A stretch of 64,000 nucleotides of DNA from Brachynemurus nebulosus (GCA_035578155.1 JAPWDM010000005.1:17978877-18042876); one strand, 5' to 3'. Positions 22,077 to 34,060 are shown, numbered from the stretch's first letter. Numbers and translations are program-made. Notes: generated by a model from the sequence alone, not told the origin.

Positions 22077-24304
22077 AAGGACTCCTCCGGATAAGATAGG
22101 TGAATCTACCTAAGGTCCAACCTGGGTCGGGGATGCCATGGTAGGGTTGGCCCTTGTATATGTATTCCATAGCTGCAATATTAGGTCGAGGTTGCTTTGC
22201 GTTTTTGAGTTGTACTAAAATGTTCAGTTTTCGACTTTTCCCGATTTTCCACTTTCCTTTCCCCCAAGTGCATAAGTATTATATATATGCATGTAGGGTT
22301 CTAAGAGCTCCATAAGACAGTGCATGCAGCTCTCCAAAACACGGAGTTTAGAAGAAGATATTTGCAAAAATTTCTAAATGACCTATAAAAACACACAAAA
22401 CGCGACCTTGGACCAAAATAAGACATAGATTTTTGAAATCTACGCCTTTGAATTAGTAAATATGTCTAAAAATATTTCGCAAAATTAGGCCAAGTAAGGC
22501 TAATTTAAGGATTTAAATGCAGGGGGCTCTAGTGACACTCGGTGTTGCAGTCGCCTTAGTGGGCTTGTTTAGCCAGAAAATATGGCGGCGGCTTCCTCTC
22601 ACCCTTAAAAAAAGCACGCATGTGCGATTAAGGCTCATTAAGAGTGCTTTCATCAGTTTGGAAAGGTCTCACAAAATATCATAAATCAAAAAACATCACT
22701 TCCGTCACAAAAAGGTAAACTGAAAAGTTAAATACAAGCTATCGTTGAATTCTTATCGCAGTTATTGAACAGTTTTGTTAAGTGCACATGCTTCTTAAGG
22801 TTCCTTACCTCCAATTTATCTTTACACTGTTATGATGAGAACCCTATCAAAAACCCCTAAACGAGTATATTAATGTGTTTTTAGTTGAATTGTTACTGAA
22901 GTAGTCGTTTACAATAAGTTATTTCAACCCTTTTGTGCTGACTGTGATATCCTGGTCAAAATCAACCCCTTGTTGAGTGATAGATGGCAGCAACTACATG
23001 CGAGCCGATTTAAATAAATGTCTATTGTATCATTAGAATCCTTACGTTACTCTGAGTAATATAGTCTAGGTGACGTCGTAGAAGAACCAGTTGGGTAGAT
23101 AAGAAGCACTGCCACTAAAAAGCATGGAAAAGCGTCTGAAACAATTTAGAAGGAGGTGATATTGTTAAAATTCTTACTTTACTCTGATAAACATAGGCTA
23201 GGTAACATAATATAGCTTCGAATTAGTAAAAAAATATCAAAAAATATCTGGCAATGTTGAGATAAACTAGCTTTGTGTTTTCGAGTTGTACCAGGGCAAA
23301 TGCTCTGTAAATGCAAGAAGCTCTAGACACGCAGCTTTATAGTTGTTTTAATGGCTTTATCCAGCCATAGTAAATCACAAAACTTTCCTGTCATTTTAAG
23401 TAAAAGAACGTGTGCTGTGCGTGATAAAATCTCATAACCAGTGTTTCCTGTTGGAAAGCTTTTCCAAAACATCAAAAATTAAAGAAAAAAACACGCTCAT
23501 TAGGTCCTCGCCCTACCTGGACAATGGATGGCGTTAAATGTGGATAAAAATCAGTTGTGAGTAAGGAACCTTAAGAAGCATGTGCCCTTAACAAAACTTT
23601 TTAATAACTGCGGTAAGAATTCAAGGATAACTTGTATATAACTTATATAACTTTTCAGTTTACCTTTTTGTGACGGAAGTCATGTTTTTTGATTTATGAT
23701 ATTTTGTGAGACCTTTCCAAACTGATGAAGACACTGGTAATGAGCCTTGATCGCACACGCGTGATTTTTTTAAGGGTGAGAGGAAGCCGTCGCCATATTT
23801 TATGGTTAAACAAGCCCACTAAGGCGACTGCAACACCGAGTGTCACTAGAGTCCCTTGCATTTAAATCCTTTAATTAGCCTTACTTGGCCCAGTTTTGCG
23901 AAATATTTTTAGACATATATTTACTAATTCAAAGGTGTAGATTTCAAAAATTTATGTCTCATTTGGGTCCAAGGTCGCGTTTTGTGTGTTTTTATAGGTC
24001 ATTTAGAAGTTTTTGCAAATATCTTCTTTTAAACACCGTCTTTTGGAGAGCTGCATGCACTGTCTTATGGAGCTTTTAGAACCCTATATGCATATATGTA
24101 ATACTTATGCACTTGGGGGGAAGGAAAGTGGAAAATCGGGAAAAGTCCAAAATTGAACATTTTGGTACAACTCGAAAACGCAAAGCAACCTTGACCTAAT
24201 ATTGCAGCTATGGAATACATGTGCAAGGTCGCACCCTACCATGGCACCCCCGACCCAGGTTGGACCTTAGGGAGATTCACCTATCTTATCCGGAGGGGTC
24301 CTTT
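22077..24304. mobile_element. Large non-coding element with about 740-bp terminal inverted repeats
   Basis: Left arm 22077-22815 and right arm 23560-24304 are inverted copies, roughly 90% identical. Both begin AAAGGAC(T/C)CCTCCGGATAAG. The 745-bp middle contains a third, diverged copy of part of the arm (23215-23490, same orientation as the left arm: TTCGAATTAGTAAA, then CATAAATC/CATCAAAA-type end). No protein frame longer than chance is present. Long TIRs like this occur in foldback/Galileo-type elements, but I could not find the target duplication, so the class is open. Confidence 0.85.
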
Positions 24305-24835
24305 TTTGGATGAATATGGAATTTATAGGCAAACGATACAACATATCAGTTTGATAGATTGCAAGAGTTTATGATCTTTTAGTGCCCGTTTACAATAATT
24401 TTTTTTTAAGAAAACACATTTTCTTTTTAATATCTTTATTTTTTTATGTTTTCAAGTTTGAATTATGTGTCTGCGAATTGGATATTGTATTTATGATGTG
24501 TGCCTAGGATTATATCTACTTACGAGACGATATAATATTAAAAATAAGACAACTTAAAAAAAAATTGGTACAGGGTATGGATGTAGGTAGAGTGGGGGCA
24601 ACAAAAGAAATAAATGTGACTTAATTTTTTGTCTTGACTCCGTGAGACGTGTGTCGTTCAGAGCCGAATTTAAATTTTTCTTTCATTTACATCTGTGGTA
24701 TACCATATTTCACGCAAAATATGTGGCGGGCCAAAAAAGGAAAAAAAATTAAAATAAAGAAGGAAGCAAAAATGCATTTGTTTGCTTAAAATTCGTCGTT
24801 TCTATAAACAAATCATATTTAATCATTTTTTTTTT
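24305..24835. other. AT-rich non-coding stretch
   Basis: Nothing recognisable. Confidence 0.4.
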
Positions 24836-25040
24836 TAATTTCAAATGTTATCGAGTGCCTATGAAACATTATTAATGTATGGCGGACTTTTGTCCGTATT
24901 TTTATACATACATCAATATTCATATGTTCACTTAATGTCCAGCTTTAGCTGATACTTGAACACTTGATTTACTTTGGTATGTATGACCAATTCATTATGT
25001 TAATTAAAATTCACATAGTGTTTGAAAAATTATCAAAATT

Positions 25041-25111
25041 GGATCGGCTGAGACTCGAACCTGGATCTCTTGGTTGCTAGTAAAGCGCCTTACCAATTAG
25101 GCCACCGACCG
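25041..25111 (-). tRNA. tRNA-like module, decayed (AGC loop)
   Basis: Same 71-nt module as at 25404-25474, on the opposite strand. The anticodon stem CTTTA/CCAAG is broken, the loop is CTAGCAA, and the B-box GGTTCGAGTCTC is altered. It is part of a repeat and unlikely to be functional. Confidence 0.4.
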
Positions 25112-25403
25112 TTCGTTCGAGTGCCACTCCAATTTCGATAATCAATCAAACATATCCTCTCTTTAATGCGAGACGCATTATTACAGACCAAAGTAAATCG
25201 TGTGTTCAAGTATCAGCTAAAGCTGGACATTAAGTAAACATATGAATATTGGTGTATGTATAAATATGGACAAAAGTCCGCCATACATTAATAATGTTTC
25301 ATAGGCGCTCGATAACATTTGAAATTAAAAATGTAACTGCGTCTTGCATTAAAGAGAGGATGTGTTTGATTGATTAACGAAATTGGAGTGGCACTCGAAC
25401 GAA

Positions 25404-25474
25404 CGGTCGGTGGCATAATTGGTAAGGCGCTTGGCTAGCAACTAAGAGATCCGGGTTCGAGTCCCAGCCGATCC
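25404..25474 (+). tRNA. tRNA-like module, Ala(AGC)-type loop, in a repeat
   Basis: Begins CGGTCGGTGGCATAATTGGT and ends GGGTTCGAGTCCCAGCCGAT plus CC. The D- and T-arms are intact and the B-box is perfect. The anticodon stem has one mismatch and the acceptor pairs only partly. It is followed by the family tail TTTTTCAAACACTATGTGAA. Confidence 0.45.
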
Positions 25475-25604
25475 AATTTTGATAATTTTTCAAACACTAT
25501 GTGAATTTTAATTTAAGCATGTTGTTCAAGCGGTCGATTACGACGGACCGGTTGATCGCAGAGCGCCTATCGGTCGATCATCTATACTAATTTACAAATT
25601 TAAA

Positions 25605-26549
25605 ATAAAGGTATAGCCTAGCAGAAAAATTATATTCGGAAAACAAGTTACATTTTCTGAACAAATTTGGTCAGTTCTGCAGAAAATTTGGCATTTAAAT
25701 TACTCAAATTTCTGATTCATATAATTTTTGTAGCTAATAATTTAGGAAAGAAAAACAAATTGAATTTGATGATATCACCACGTACACTAAATTTTAAAAA
25801 AATCCAAAAATCTTAATTTTGACGCTAGAAACCAGTGATGTTGGGCCGAGAAGCAGTTAATCAATTAATCGACTAAAATTGTTTTTATAATAAAATTAGT
25901 CATTAGTCGAAAATATCGAGCACAGAGTAGTCGACTAATCGACGAAATCTTCAGTCGAATTCATGGTAAGGTAACCTATGTAACTCTTTCAAAAATCTGG
26001 GGACGTAAAAAATTGGGCACGTTTATTTTCAAATTTAATTATGGACTTTTAATATTTTTCTTTTAAGAAAATGAAAGATATGAAGTATCACAATATATTA
26101 ATCACATTAAAGTGAAAAATCATATAGATAGATAATGTTTAGTTTCGATTTTTTGAAGTCCAATAAATAATACAGAAAAATTGTTAAACTAGTCGTTTTT
26201 AGTCATTTGAAAAAAATTAAATCATTTTAATCATTTAATCGAAGGTAAAATAGTCGACTAAAATATGACTAAATGCCAACAAAATTAGTCGACTAAACCG
26301 ACTAATCGATTAATCATCCGACATCATTACTAGAAACATAAAATTTGAAGCATGAAGCATCTCATAGGTTTTCGATACCGCTTTCTTCATTTTTGATAAA
26401 ATCATAATTGTAAAGATAACAGAGAAATCAGATAAAAACCTGATTTATGCAGTAGTATTAATACCGAATAAATTACCATAGAGAAGTAACTTGCATAGAA
26501 AAAAAGTCGAACACCATTGATATATAAAATCGATGTAATTACAAGATAT
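25605..26549 (+). repeat. Old repeat family, copy A, split by a hAT MITE
   Basis: 25605-25832 and 26338-26549 together parallel 36055-36066 plus 37240-37600. Shared landmarks are GGTATAGCCTA, GAATTTGATGA, CTTATAGG/CTCATAGGTTTT, and AGT(A/C)ACTTGC(A/G)TAG. The copy continues after 27737, beyond the element at 26550-27732. Confidence 0.7.
25833..26329. mobile_element. hAT-type MITE with TTAGTCGACTAA arrays
   Basis: Perfect 8-bp target duplication CTAGAAAC (25825-25832 and 26330-26337). Ends CAGTGATGTTGGG and, reversed, TAATGATGTCGGA. Subterminal regions repeat TTAGTCGACTAA/AATCGATTAAT-type palindromes. No coding frame. Confidence 0.9.
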
Positions 26550-27732
26550 GAGCCGTTGATTTTGAAAGTGTGGCAAGTCCATTTTTGAAAAAAATGAAGA
26601 TAATGGTAGTTATAGATAAGACTTAGTACGATCTTTTTATCTGTCAACAATTTATAGTAAAAAAAATTCAGAAGCCTAATATTTGGAAGATTGAAATATT
26701 AGCTCTTAACAGTATTGTAAATATGTTTATTTTGATAGTGGTGCAAGTCCATCTTACAAGTAAAGTTCCCGAGACCGGACCTACCGATTTTGATGAAACT
26801 TAGGTATGTTGTAGAACATTAAAAAATAAGTTACACGTATTCTTTTTTACCTGCGTAAAAGCGGTTTGAAGGAGTGAAATCGTCCTTCAAAAATTGGGGT
26901 GAAAATTTAATTTTTCAAATATCTCGAAAACGGTAAGAGATAGAGCAAAAGCTTAAACTGGCGATATTATTTTTTCTTAAAAAGCTGTCTATTGATATGT
27001 AATTTATTCAAATTACACTAGCACGGGTAGTTGGGGGCTAAAAGTTGGGGATTAATTTTGCGGAAAGGGGTAAAAAATGAAATATAATAAAGTTTTATTT
27101 ACAGATTTCAAATGTACGTAAAAAAATCTAATCGACCTCTTTTTACTCATTTTTCTAATATTAAATCCAGTGTAGTTAACTAGGGGGGGGGCGGGGTGAC
27201 TATGTCGACGTAATCGTACTATTTGAGTAATTAAAAACTTCTTCAGGGAAAATAGTTGAAAACAATTAGAATAAATTTTCAAAATTCATTTTAAGCAACT
27301 CTGTAGAGGCGGTCAGTGGCCCTTTTAAAGTAGATTCTAATTTTCATTACACTCATTTCTACTACTAAGGCACTGGCGGAGCGTAATAAGGTCACAGTAC
27401 GTGCTTCTGAAGTTGAACTGTTGTATGAAAGGTTTTATTATGTTTATTTCTAAATGATATAACTGAAATATTATCCATTTAAATTAACGATTACAATAAT
27501 TCATTAATTTTGAAAGTGAGGCAAGTCCATTTAGTTATAATAAAACCACTATTTTTTTAAGTTAGCACTATAAACACTATTTGATTGTAAACTTACATTA
27601 TCTAATACCACAAAATACAAAAAATATGTCTATTTATACTTACCAATATTTTTAAATTTATTGAAACGCAAACCCTTAAATATCTCGCAATAACAAAATA
27701 TGGACTTGCCCCACTTTCAAAATAAACGACTC
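26550..27732. mobile_element. 1.2 kb TIR element with internal copies of its terminal motif
   Basis: Ends GAGCCGTTGATTTTGAAAGTG-type and, reversed, GAGTCGTTTATTTTGAAAG. Flanked by ATAT (26546-26549, 27733-27736). The empty site in copy B (around 37608, AGATATATTGCATATAAAAT) supports a 4-bp duplication. TTTTGAAAGTGGGGCAAGTC-like motifs occur at both ends and again inside at 26735 and 27504. The middle includes GAGACCGGACCTACCGATTT. No transposase frame. Confidence 0.8.
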
Positions 27733-27751
27733 ATATATTCAATATAAAATT

Positions 27752-27979
27752 TCATATCTTCCAATAAAAAAAAAAATGTTTCATTACTTTCATTCGAGAT
27801 TGCAGACAATCTGGTATCACGGGGCCACTGGTTTCAGGGTATTGCCTGGTTGAGATCGTGAGAAACATTAGGTTTATATAAGTGTAGGGAGACTTAGGCA
27901 CGCAAGGTTTTGTCGAGTTCATGGATTGTAAAAATTGCGAATACGGTCCTGGTGTTGGTAAATCATTTTGTGGTACCAC
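27752..27979 (-). CDS. Possible exon or chance frame with PTPGPY
   Basis: A 75-residue minus-strand frame starts MVPQNDLPTPGPYSQFLQ and continues proline-rich to about CLQSRMKV. Its composition is more protein-like than other frames here (9 P, mixed polar residues, average GC). PTPGPYS recalls the PGPxxY repeats of sperm-tail PG-rich proteins, but one motif is not enough to assign it. A weak donor (AAA then GTAATG) lies just after RMK. No neighbouring exon is visible. It could be the scrap of a gene or a chance frame. Confidence 0.2.
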   Translation of the reverse strand: MVPQNDLPTPGPYSQFLQSMNSTKPCVPKSPYTYINLMFLTISTRQYPETSGPVIPDCLQSRMKVMKHFFFYWKI

Positions 27980-29021
27980 TTAAAGTATTTTAAAGCTATA
28001 AAGTTAGGGAATGATCTAAGTGAGTTACAATTTGTAATATGCGTATTGTCGCCATATTACATTTTTTTTAGTACTTATAAAAATTATATATTGTCTTTTT
28101 TTTTGCCCGTCTTTTGTGCCGTTGCGAGTAAGAAGATAAAAATTCTTTTGTTTTATAGATATTAGACAATTACTTTCATGAACTTCATAAAATGACAAGA
28201 CAAATAATGGAGTCTGGAGCTTCAGTTGAAGCTATGTGTTATGTAGAGTGTACCACAATACAAGACGCTGTTTTTTTTACCAACAGAGATATTCAAATGA
28301 AGTTTTTCTCATTTTCAACAGTCAGTGGAGGGAATTACATATAGATACTGTTCACACAGGAGTTGGTTAATGTATTTTTTTTTTTTTTGGTTGCTTGTCG
28401 TACGAATGATGTTATCAGAGGCTATAGTTATGTTGTCTTTTTTCAGTAAAATAAAAACAATTTTTTCTTTTGTTTTGTAATTTTTTATTGCTTATTTAAT
28501 TTTATTGTTTTCATGTTTGTTTTTTTGTTTTTCTAATTTGTTATTTATATGTTGTATAGAGATGTGGAACACTTAAAATTTGATTAGAAATTTCATTGAT
28601 ATGTTTTAAGTGCATTTGTAAACGTAAAATTAATGAAAAATTAGTGTTATAGTCTGTAGTTTATTCACAATGTTTACGTAAAACATTAGATTGCTTAAAG
28701 CTGTATAACGCTGAGTTCCCGTAGACCAGCATTTCTCAACCTTTTTTCAATCACGGCCCGGTAAAATCTCAGATTTTGTGCGGACTAGTTACATATAGGA
28801 TCACATAATATAACAATTATTAGTTTTCTAAATGACATTTAATATGAAATGTCGTTTTCCGACCACTTAGTCTACCATATGATTCAGATAAATATCGACA
28901 CTTTCTCAAGCATTAGAGAAATGTTTAAAAGCAATTCTTTACTTTTAAATATAATTTTTGTAGCCTAATGATTCTCAAAATTTTAATAAATTTAGAGACG
29001 TAACATTAGAGAGCAACGGAA
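27980..29021. other. AT-rich non-coding stretch
   Basis: CAGCATTTCTCAACCTTTTT at 28730 resembles the tip of a hAT-type element, but I found no matching second end. Nothing else is recognisable. Confidence 0.4.
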
Positions 29022-29515
29022 AATAATTTTTTATTACTCATGCGGGAGAAGTACTACCTAAGCGCACACATTTCTGTACGCAAAATAGCTGTTTGCCCAC
29101 TGTACTCTTTCCACATACATTTTTGCGTACGGTAAGTAAACTTTCCACACGCAAATTGTCAATAAAACACGCAAAATTTAATCAAAACAGGCAAAACCGC
29201 CTCTTGGTTTTTCATTTAATAAATATTTCATAATTATTTCTATAGAAACCACCAACAAAGTAATTTAAACGATAATTAATTCAGAAAAAAAGACGAACAC
29301 TCAAAAATATTATTTTAAAAAGTAATAAAAATGTCAAAAACAGTAATAATATTAGAAAAAAGGATGTGAAATTCGTAATAAAAAATAGTATGTGCAACTC
29401 GTACGGGATTGTCGATTGCCGACTCAAGCGAATAAGCGCACTCACTGCATTCGTGCGCTCAACTTCGCTTTCGTGGGCAATCGACAATTTTCCGCACTTA
29501 TTGCACAATATACTA
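29022..29515 (-). mobile_element. Hairpin-ended repeat family, copy 2
   Basis: Inverted copy of 11403-11868. It keeps the CATGCGGGAG and TTGCACAATATACTA ends. The loop of the end hairpin is longer than in the other copies (extra AAGCGAATAAGCGCACTCAC near 29425). The open frame 29281-29508 is just this repeat. Confidence 0.85.
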
Positions 29516-30321
29516 TTGTTTTTCTGAGAGTAAAATTAAAAAGCTTACAACACAAATTACTTGGTTGTTAAAACTTTCTGCAAAATAAGTAACTCGAATT
29601 AAATTAAAAATTAAAAGAAACTAAAATATTCATCGTGTTGATGTTATCATGTTCAGAGTTTTTTTCGTACCCATCGCTTACGTTGGCATCTGAAATCTGA
29701 AACTTGCTGCCATATTTCAAGGTTTTTTTTAATTTTCATTACATTCAGTCTACAGTTCACATGCCATGGAAGATGTTAACGAACCCGAAAATTGTTTTAA
29801 AAATATTTTTAAAAATGTCGTTTTTAGCTATTTTCTATTATGATAAAATGTGAACTATTATAAAAAAGGAATTGTTTTTTTACAAAAATTGTAATCGATT
29901 TTTGGTATTTCTCCTTTTTTTTTGAATTCATTATTAATATTTATTAAACTATACGCACACGCATAACATAAATAAAACTCCTTTTTATCGTATGCATCGT
30001 TTGTTTTTTCATTATGTACAAAATTTTTATTGTATACGAAGCCGACAGACGTATTAATCTTCATTAAATACAACGTATATATACGTACATGCCCGAAAAA
30101 CGTGTAAACACCCACAAAATTAAATCGGGTTCGGAAATGAAAACGAAGAAATATAAAATACCCAGTGTTTTATTTAATCAATATTGGATTTCGATACAGT
30201 CACGTACAAAAACTTGCTTAATAAATGATAAATTTTAACGTTAACTTATCAAAGAAGATAATCGTGTTTTTGAAGCAAAAAATTTCGGTAGTGAGGGTAA
30301 TTCTGCTTGATTGTGAGAGTG
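29516..30321. other. AT-rich non-coding stretch
   Basis: Nothing recognisable. Confidence 0.4.
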
Positions 30322-30324
30322 TAA

Positions 30325-31051
30325 AGCCGGATACACACGTGAGCACGAATGCACATGAGGCAAGCCGAGGACGTACACTTGCTCAAGTGTATACGTTTGT
30401 TCGAATCGCGGCAATATGCCTCAGATACATGCCGTGGCGAGGCAACGGCGAACCATATCGAGTCGGTACATCAAAGGAATTCGTGCTTCAGTTCTATTCT
30501 AGTGTGTACGTTGTCCCTTAATATTTAAATTTTTTAAACGTTTGTGTAATTGTTGTCAATGCGTCACGACTTGTATTATATTAGTATACGACTTGAATTA
30601 TATTACGAAAATATAAAATGAGTTATTAGCATTTATATTAATACAATTTCTAAATAAAGATCATTGAAATTTTACGAAACTTCCCTCAAACATTTTTGCC
30701 GTTAACTATGCATAAATTTATTTTCAAACATAAAATGCATACATCAAAATACAAACCTTTACATAATGGATTAATGCATCTATTAATGCTTGGCAAACTT
30801 CTGGTACAATTTTTGATATACTTAAGTTGTTTTGATATTTTAAATAAATATTGGAGACTTGTAAAAGAGTCATCAGTGGCTAAATATCGTAAAGTAACAG
30901 CTAATCTTTGTTCTACAAACAAACATTAATGGCTCGCTTATTTTATTCAGCCTCGTTCGTAGGAACTTTAAATAACGGAAATTTAATCCGAGGCATACTG
31001 TGCGTCCTCGGCTTGCCTCATGTGCATTCGTACTCACGTGTGTATCCGGCT
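30325..31051. mobile_element. PIF/Harbinger-like MITE with about 53-bp TIRs
   Basis: TAA on both sides (30322-30324, 31052-31054). Ends AGCCGGATACACACGTGAG are near-perfect inverted repeats for 53 bp, including CATGAGGCAAGCCGAGGACG. The TWA target and GC-rich ends fit PIF/Harbinger. The open frames crossing it are short and unrelated to known transposases. Confidence 0.85.
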
Positions 31052-31409
31052 TAATGAAAAGAAAAACGGATTTATCGAGGTAGACGGTGTCCGCAGGTAG
31101 GTACTGTAAACCTTGAGGCTTTTTTCCCATCCCCTAACTTTTTAATTCAAATTTCTGATTTTTAGCCATGAGCTTAATACAACAAAAGTAGTATTTTTGA
31201 ATTAGTGGATTTCTAAAAGTAGGTTACTGGTTAGAACGTCCAATTTACATCCAATTCCTGTAATTACTAATTTCTGTTGTATTTTAATTTTTTTTTCTTT
31301 TTTGAGTTGTGAGTTTCCTCAGAGCCTGTGGGTCTCGAGGCAATTGCCTAGTTTGCTTGTTTAGAAATTTGGCTCTGAATCAAAACGGTAATGCTGTAAT
31401 AAATTTGTA

Positions 31410-31947
31410 CAGCTGAACTCTTTTTTGTGCGGTGGATAGGCACCGCATAAAAAAAATCGCACAAAAAAATATATTCAAAAATATCATAAATAGCTATAAA
31501 AAGTATAGTTCGATCCAGATTGTAAAAAAAACGTTTTTTGTGCGGTTGGTCGGGATCGCATAAAAAAAGTTTCATTGAAAAAACATCACTCAAAACGCTC
31601 AAAACTTTTTCCTTAGAAGTTGCTTCTATAAACAAGATAAAACGTTAATTTACACGTAGAAACATTTTATTTCAATTTTATAATATTATGAAAGTTTTGA
31701 AAAATACATCTTTAACAAAATTAAATGATGCAATAACTTATGTTCTTATGCAATGTACCTATTGATTAAATGCTTAAAAGTCGTAAAAAGTATTTTGATC
31801 AAAGAAAGTTATTATAGTAATTGTTTAAGTTTCTTATTGTCTCGTGATTTTGATTCACATTATGCAATGGCCATTCTTTACAAACCACATAAAAAACGGC
31901 ATAAAAAAATCGCACAAAAAAGAACCGCATAAAAAAGAGTTCAGCTG
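31410..31947. mobile_element. pogo/Tigger-like MITE with CAGCTGAACTC ends
   Basis: TA flanks (31408-31409, 31948-31949) and CAGCTGAACTCTTTTTTGTG perfect inverted ends. TTTTTTGTGCGG(T)-type motifs recur at 31426, 31537 and, inverted, 31890-31935. TA targets with CAG tips fit pogo-type mobilisation (inference). Confidence 0.85.
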
Positions 31948-31949
31948 TA

Positions 31950-33025
31950 ATATGTATGTAATGATTAATATTTTATATTAGATATTCAAATTATTTCGTT
32001 TTTCCATAACATTTTTGATGTCATATTATTCCAAATCGTTTGGCAATAAAACTGAAACAAATAATACGCAATTAGATAATTCTTTTTAAAAGACCGTGCT
32101 AATCTAAACTGATTTTTTTTATATATTTTATCGTTTTTAGCGTGTTTAGAATATTTGCAGAAAATAAATTTTATTCCATATTTTGATGGACGTAGAAACG
32201 ATAGACAAAAAATATTTGGTGTTTGCGACAGCTATGGTTGATTATTATTAAAACACGCTGTATAATTTTTCATTTCATATTCACGCAATGTAACAAAACA
32301 AAATATCAATGAGAAAAAAAGAAAGTAGTCTAATAAATTAAATTAAAAATAAAAGAGAACGAAAAAAACACTGCGAAAAAAACAATGTTTTTCAGTATTA
32401 ACTAAAGTTTACTTGTAGACAGAAAGAAATATAGTACGTACAACGTATAGCTGAAACAAGTGAGTCTGAGGTGAACTATTGTTTTTTCAACGAGCTGTTA
32501 TTTTGTACTCGTGTTTTAATTAAGTTTATATTCAATTCATTTGGTATTACAACAGGCGTCTATAATTTTCTACGTATGAATAGCTGCTATAGAGGAAAAT
32601 GTTTCTTTTCACTGCCTTTATGAATGAGATATGAATATTTTTTTTCCATTTTTTCTCGAAAGTTTCCGTTTGTAAAAGATAGAGAGGTGATTTTTTAGAA
32701 AATTAGTACAACACTACTAAAGTACCGTAGACACATATAACTTTACGATAATTTTCAATTCAAACTCACAAATAAATTTTCCAGGAACTTAAATTACTAG
32801 TCAAAAATTTAAAAAACAGTAACCGGTTAAGATGTCAACAAATTCGTAACTTTACCAGCTCATGTATTTCAGTAAGATATGAAAGACACTGTAAAATTGT
32901 TAAATATACCACTGTTGTTGACACTTTGTTGTTAATTCTAAGTAATATGTAACAATGAAACGTGATAGATTTCAAATTTTTGACAGGTGTGGGTCCGTCG
33001 GTAAAGTTAAGAATTATTAAAGCAT
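31950..33025. other. AT-rich non-coding stretch
   Basis: Nothing recognisable. Confidence 0.4.
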
Positions 33026-33264
33026 CCTAACTTTATCAAACCTATAGTAACCATTACTTAAACGAATTACTCGATAATACACGAACAAATATATGTGAAA
33101 ACAATTTCTAAACACTTTTTGGAATGATTTAAACAATGGTGGCTGATAATGTCAGAAAAATTTATAGAATACTAACAGTTTCTTGGAAATAGCTCTTTCA
33201 TAGGTATTATAAACCACGAAATTTTAATCTTTTTAATTAAAAGTGTAGTTTGATAAAGTTAGTG
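33026..33264. mobile_element. Possible small MITE with CTAACTTTATCAAAC ends
   Basis: CCTAACTTTATCAAAC at 33026 and GTTTGATAAAGTTAGTG ending at 33264 are inverted repeats. No target duplication is evident. Confidence 0.4.
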
Positions 33265-33488
33265 AGTGTTACGGTACCGGAAGCATTGTGATCACTTTTG
33301 AAATATGAAAATTTTTTTGCCTCTAGTTATTTAATTTTATTTTTAAGTAAATTGGTTGGCTGCAAATAATAATTTTTTGTGATTACTATAGTATTTATGA
33401 ATAACCGCAAAAAAAAAACCCAATGAAAAACATCATTCCGCTTAAACGTTAGAAAGAATCAAAATGTATTTGGCGATTTAATGATCCT

Positions 33489-33608
33489 TAATCACTATGA
33501 CTTGACTATCCGGTGGCCCATAATCACTGTAATCTTACTACTCAATGGTGCACAATCATTATGACCTTGCTACACAGTGACCCATAATCACTATGATCTT
33601 GCTACCTA
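33489..33608 (+). repeat. 32-bp minisatellite, nearly four units
   Basis: Units start at 33489, 33521, 33553 and 33585. Each begins (T/C)AATCA(C/T)T(A/G)T and ends TG(G/A)(C/T)CCA-like. Units are about 75% identical. Confidence 0.85.
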
Positions 33609-33609
33609 A

Positions 33610-34060
33610 ATTTTGTCCAGCTGCTCGTTTTAGGCTCTTTTTGGGTCTCTAATACCATAACGAACAACTTTGAACTTACGTTAACTTCTCTCATAATTCA
33701 GTATTTGAGAAGAAATTTCTCCAGAATCCTGAGCAACCTAATATAAAATAGCCTATGCCAGCCAGGAATTGTTTAGTTACCCAAGAGTAAAAAAATTTCC
33801 AAATTCGGTTGGGTAGTTAATTTTGGAACTTTTGTGGTTCCCAGGACCACGGCGGATAATACAACATAGTCAATATCAATTTGGAAAAGTTTAACTTTGT
33901 AACAGTGAAAAATTTTTCAAGATCGTTTGAGTAGTTTACTTATATCTTTTTTGGGTCCTTAGGGTCCAGAGGACTTCAGATAGCATATCTTATGTTAATA
34001 TGGAATAGCTTGGCTTTCTAACAGTGAAAAAATTTTCAAATTCGTTTTTCAAATTTTTAT
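33610..34060 (+). repeat. Diverged tandem-like repeats with GGGT..GGTTCCCAGGACC
   Basis: About three related segments of 130-160 bp alternate a (G)GGTCC/GGTTCCC block with TAACAGTGAAAAAATTTTCA and GTTGGGTAGTT/GTTTGAGTAGTTT blocks. It looks like the inside of a decayed repeat. Confidence 0.5.

Larger units (their letters stand above)
24836..25510. repeat. tRNA-bearing repeats 2 and 3 in an A-B-A'-B' arrangement
   Basis: Block A (24836-24985) recurs inverted as A' (25185-25335). Block B (about 25005-25180, with the tRNA-like module) recurs inverted as B' (25335-25510). A'-B' is the same order as the intact copy at 51720-51990 read on the minus strand. A-B on the left is a swapped (circularly permuted) order. 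Identity between inverted blocks is about 90-95%. Confidence 0.8.

Noticed and set aside
28728..29021. hAT element starting CAGCATTTCTCAACC
   Set aside because: The tip is suggestive, but no second end or 8-bp duplication was found. A matching CCGTAGAC at 32725 is not next to an inverted tip.
29281..29508. Frames in the hairpin repeat (also 11463-11678 and 61654-61887)
   Set aside because: Similar peptides arise only because the three DNA repeats are similar. They are hydrophobic low-complexity readings with differing frames and starts.
33489..33608. CRISPR-like 32-bp repeat
   Set aside because: It is a direct minisatellite without spacers.
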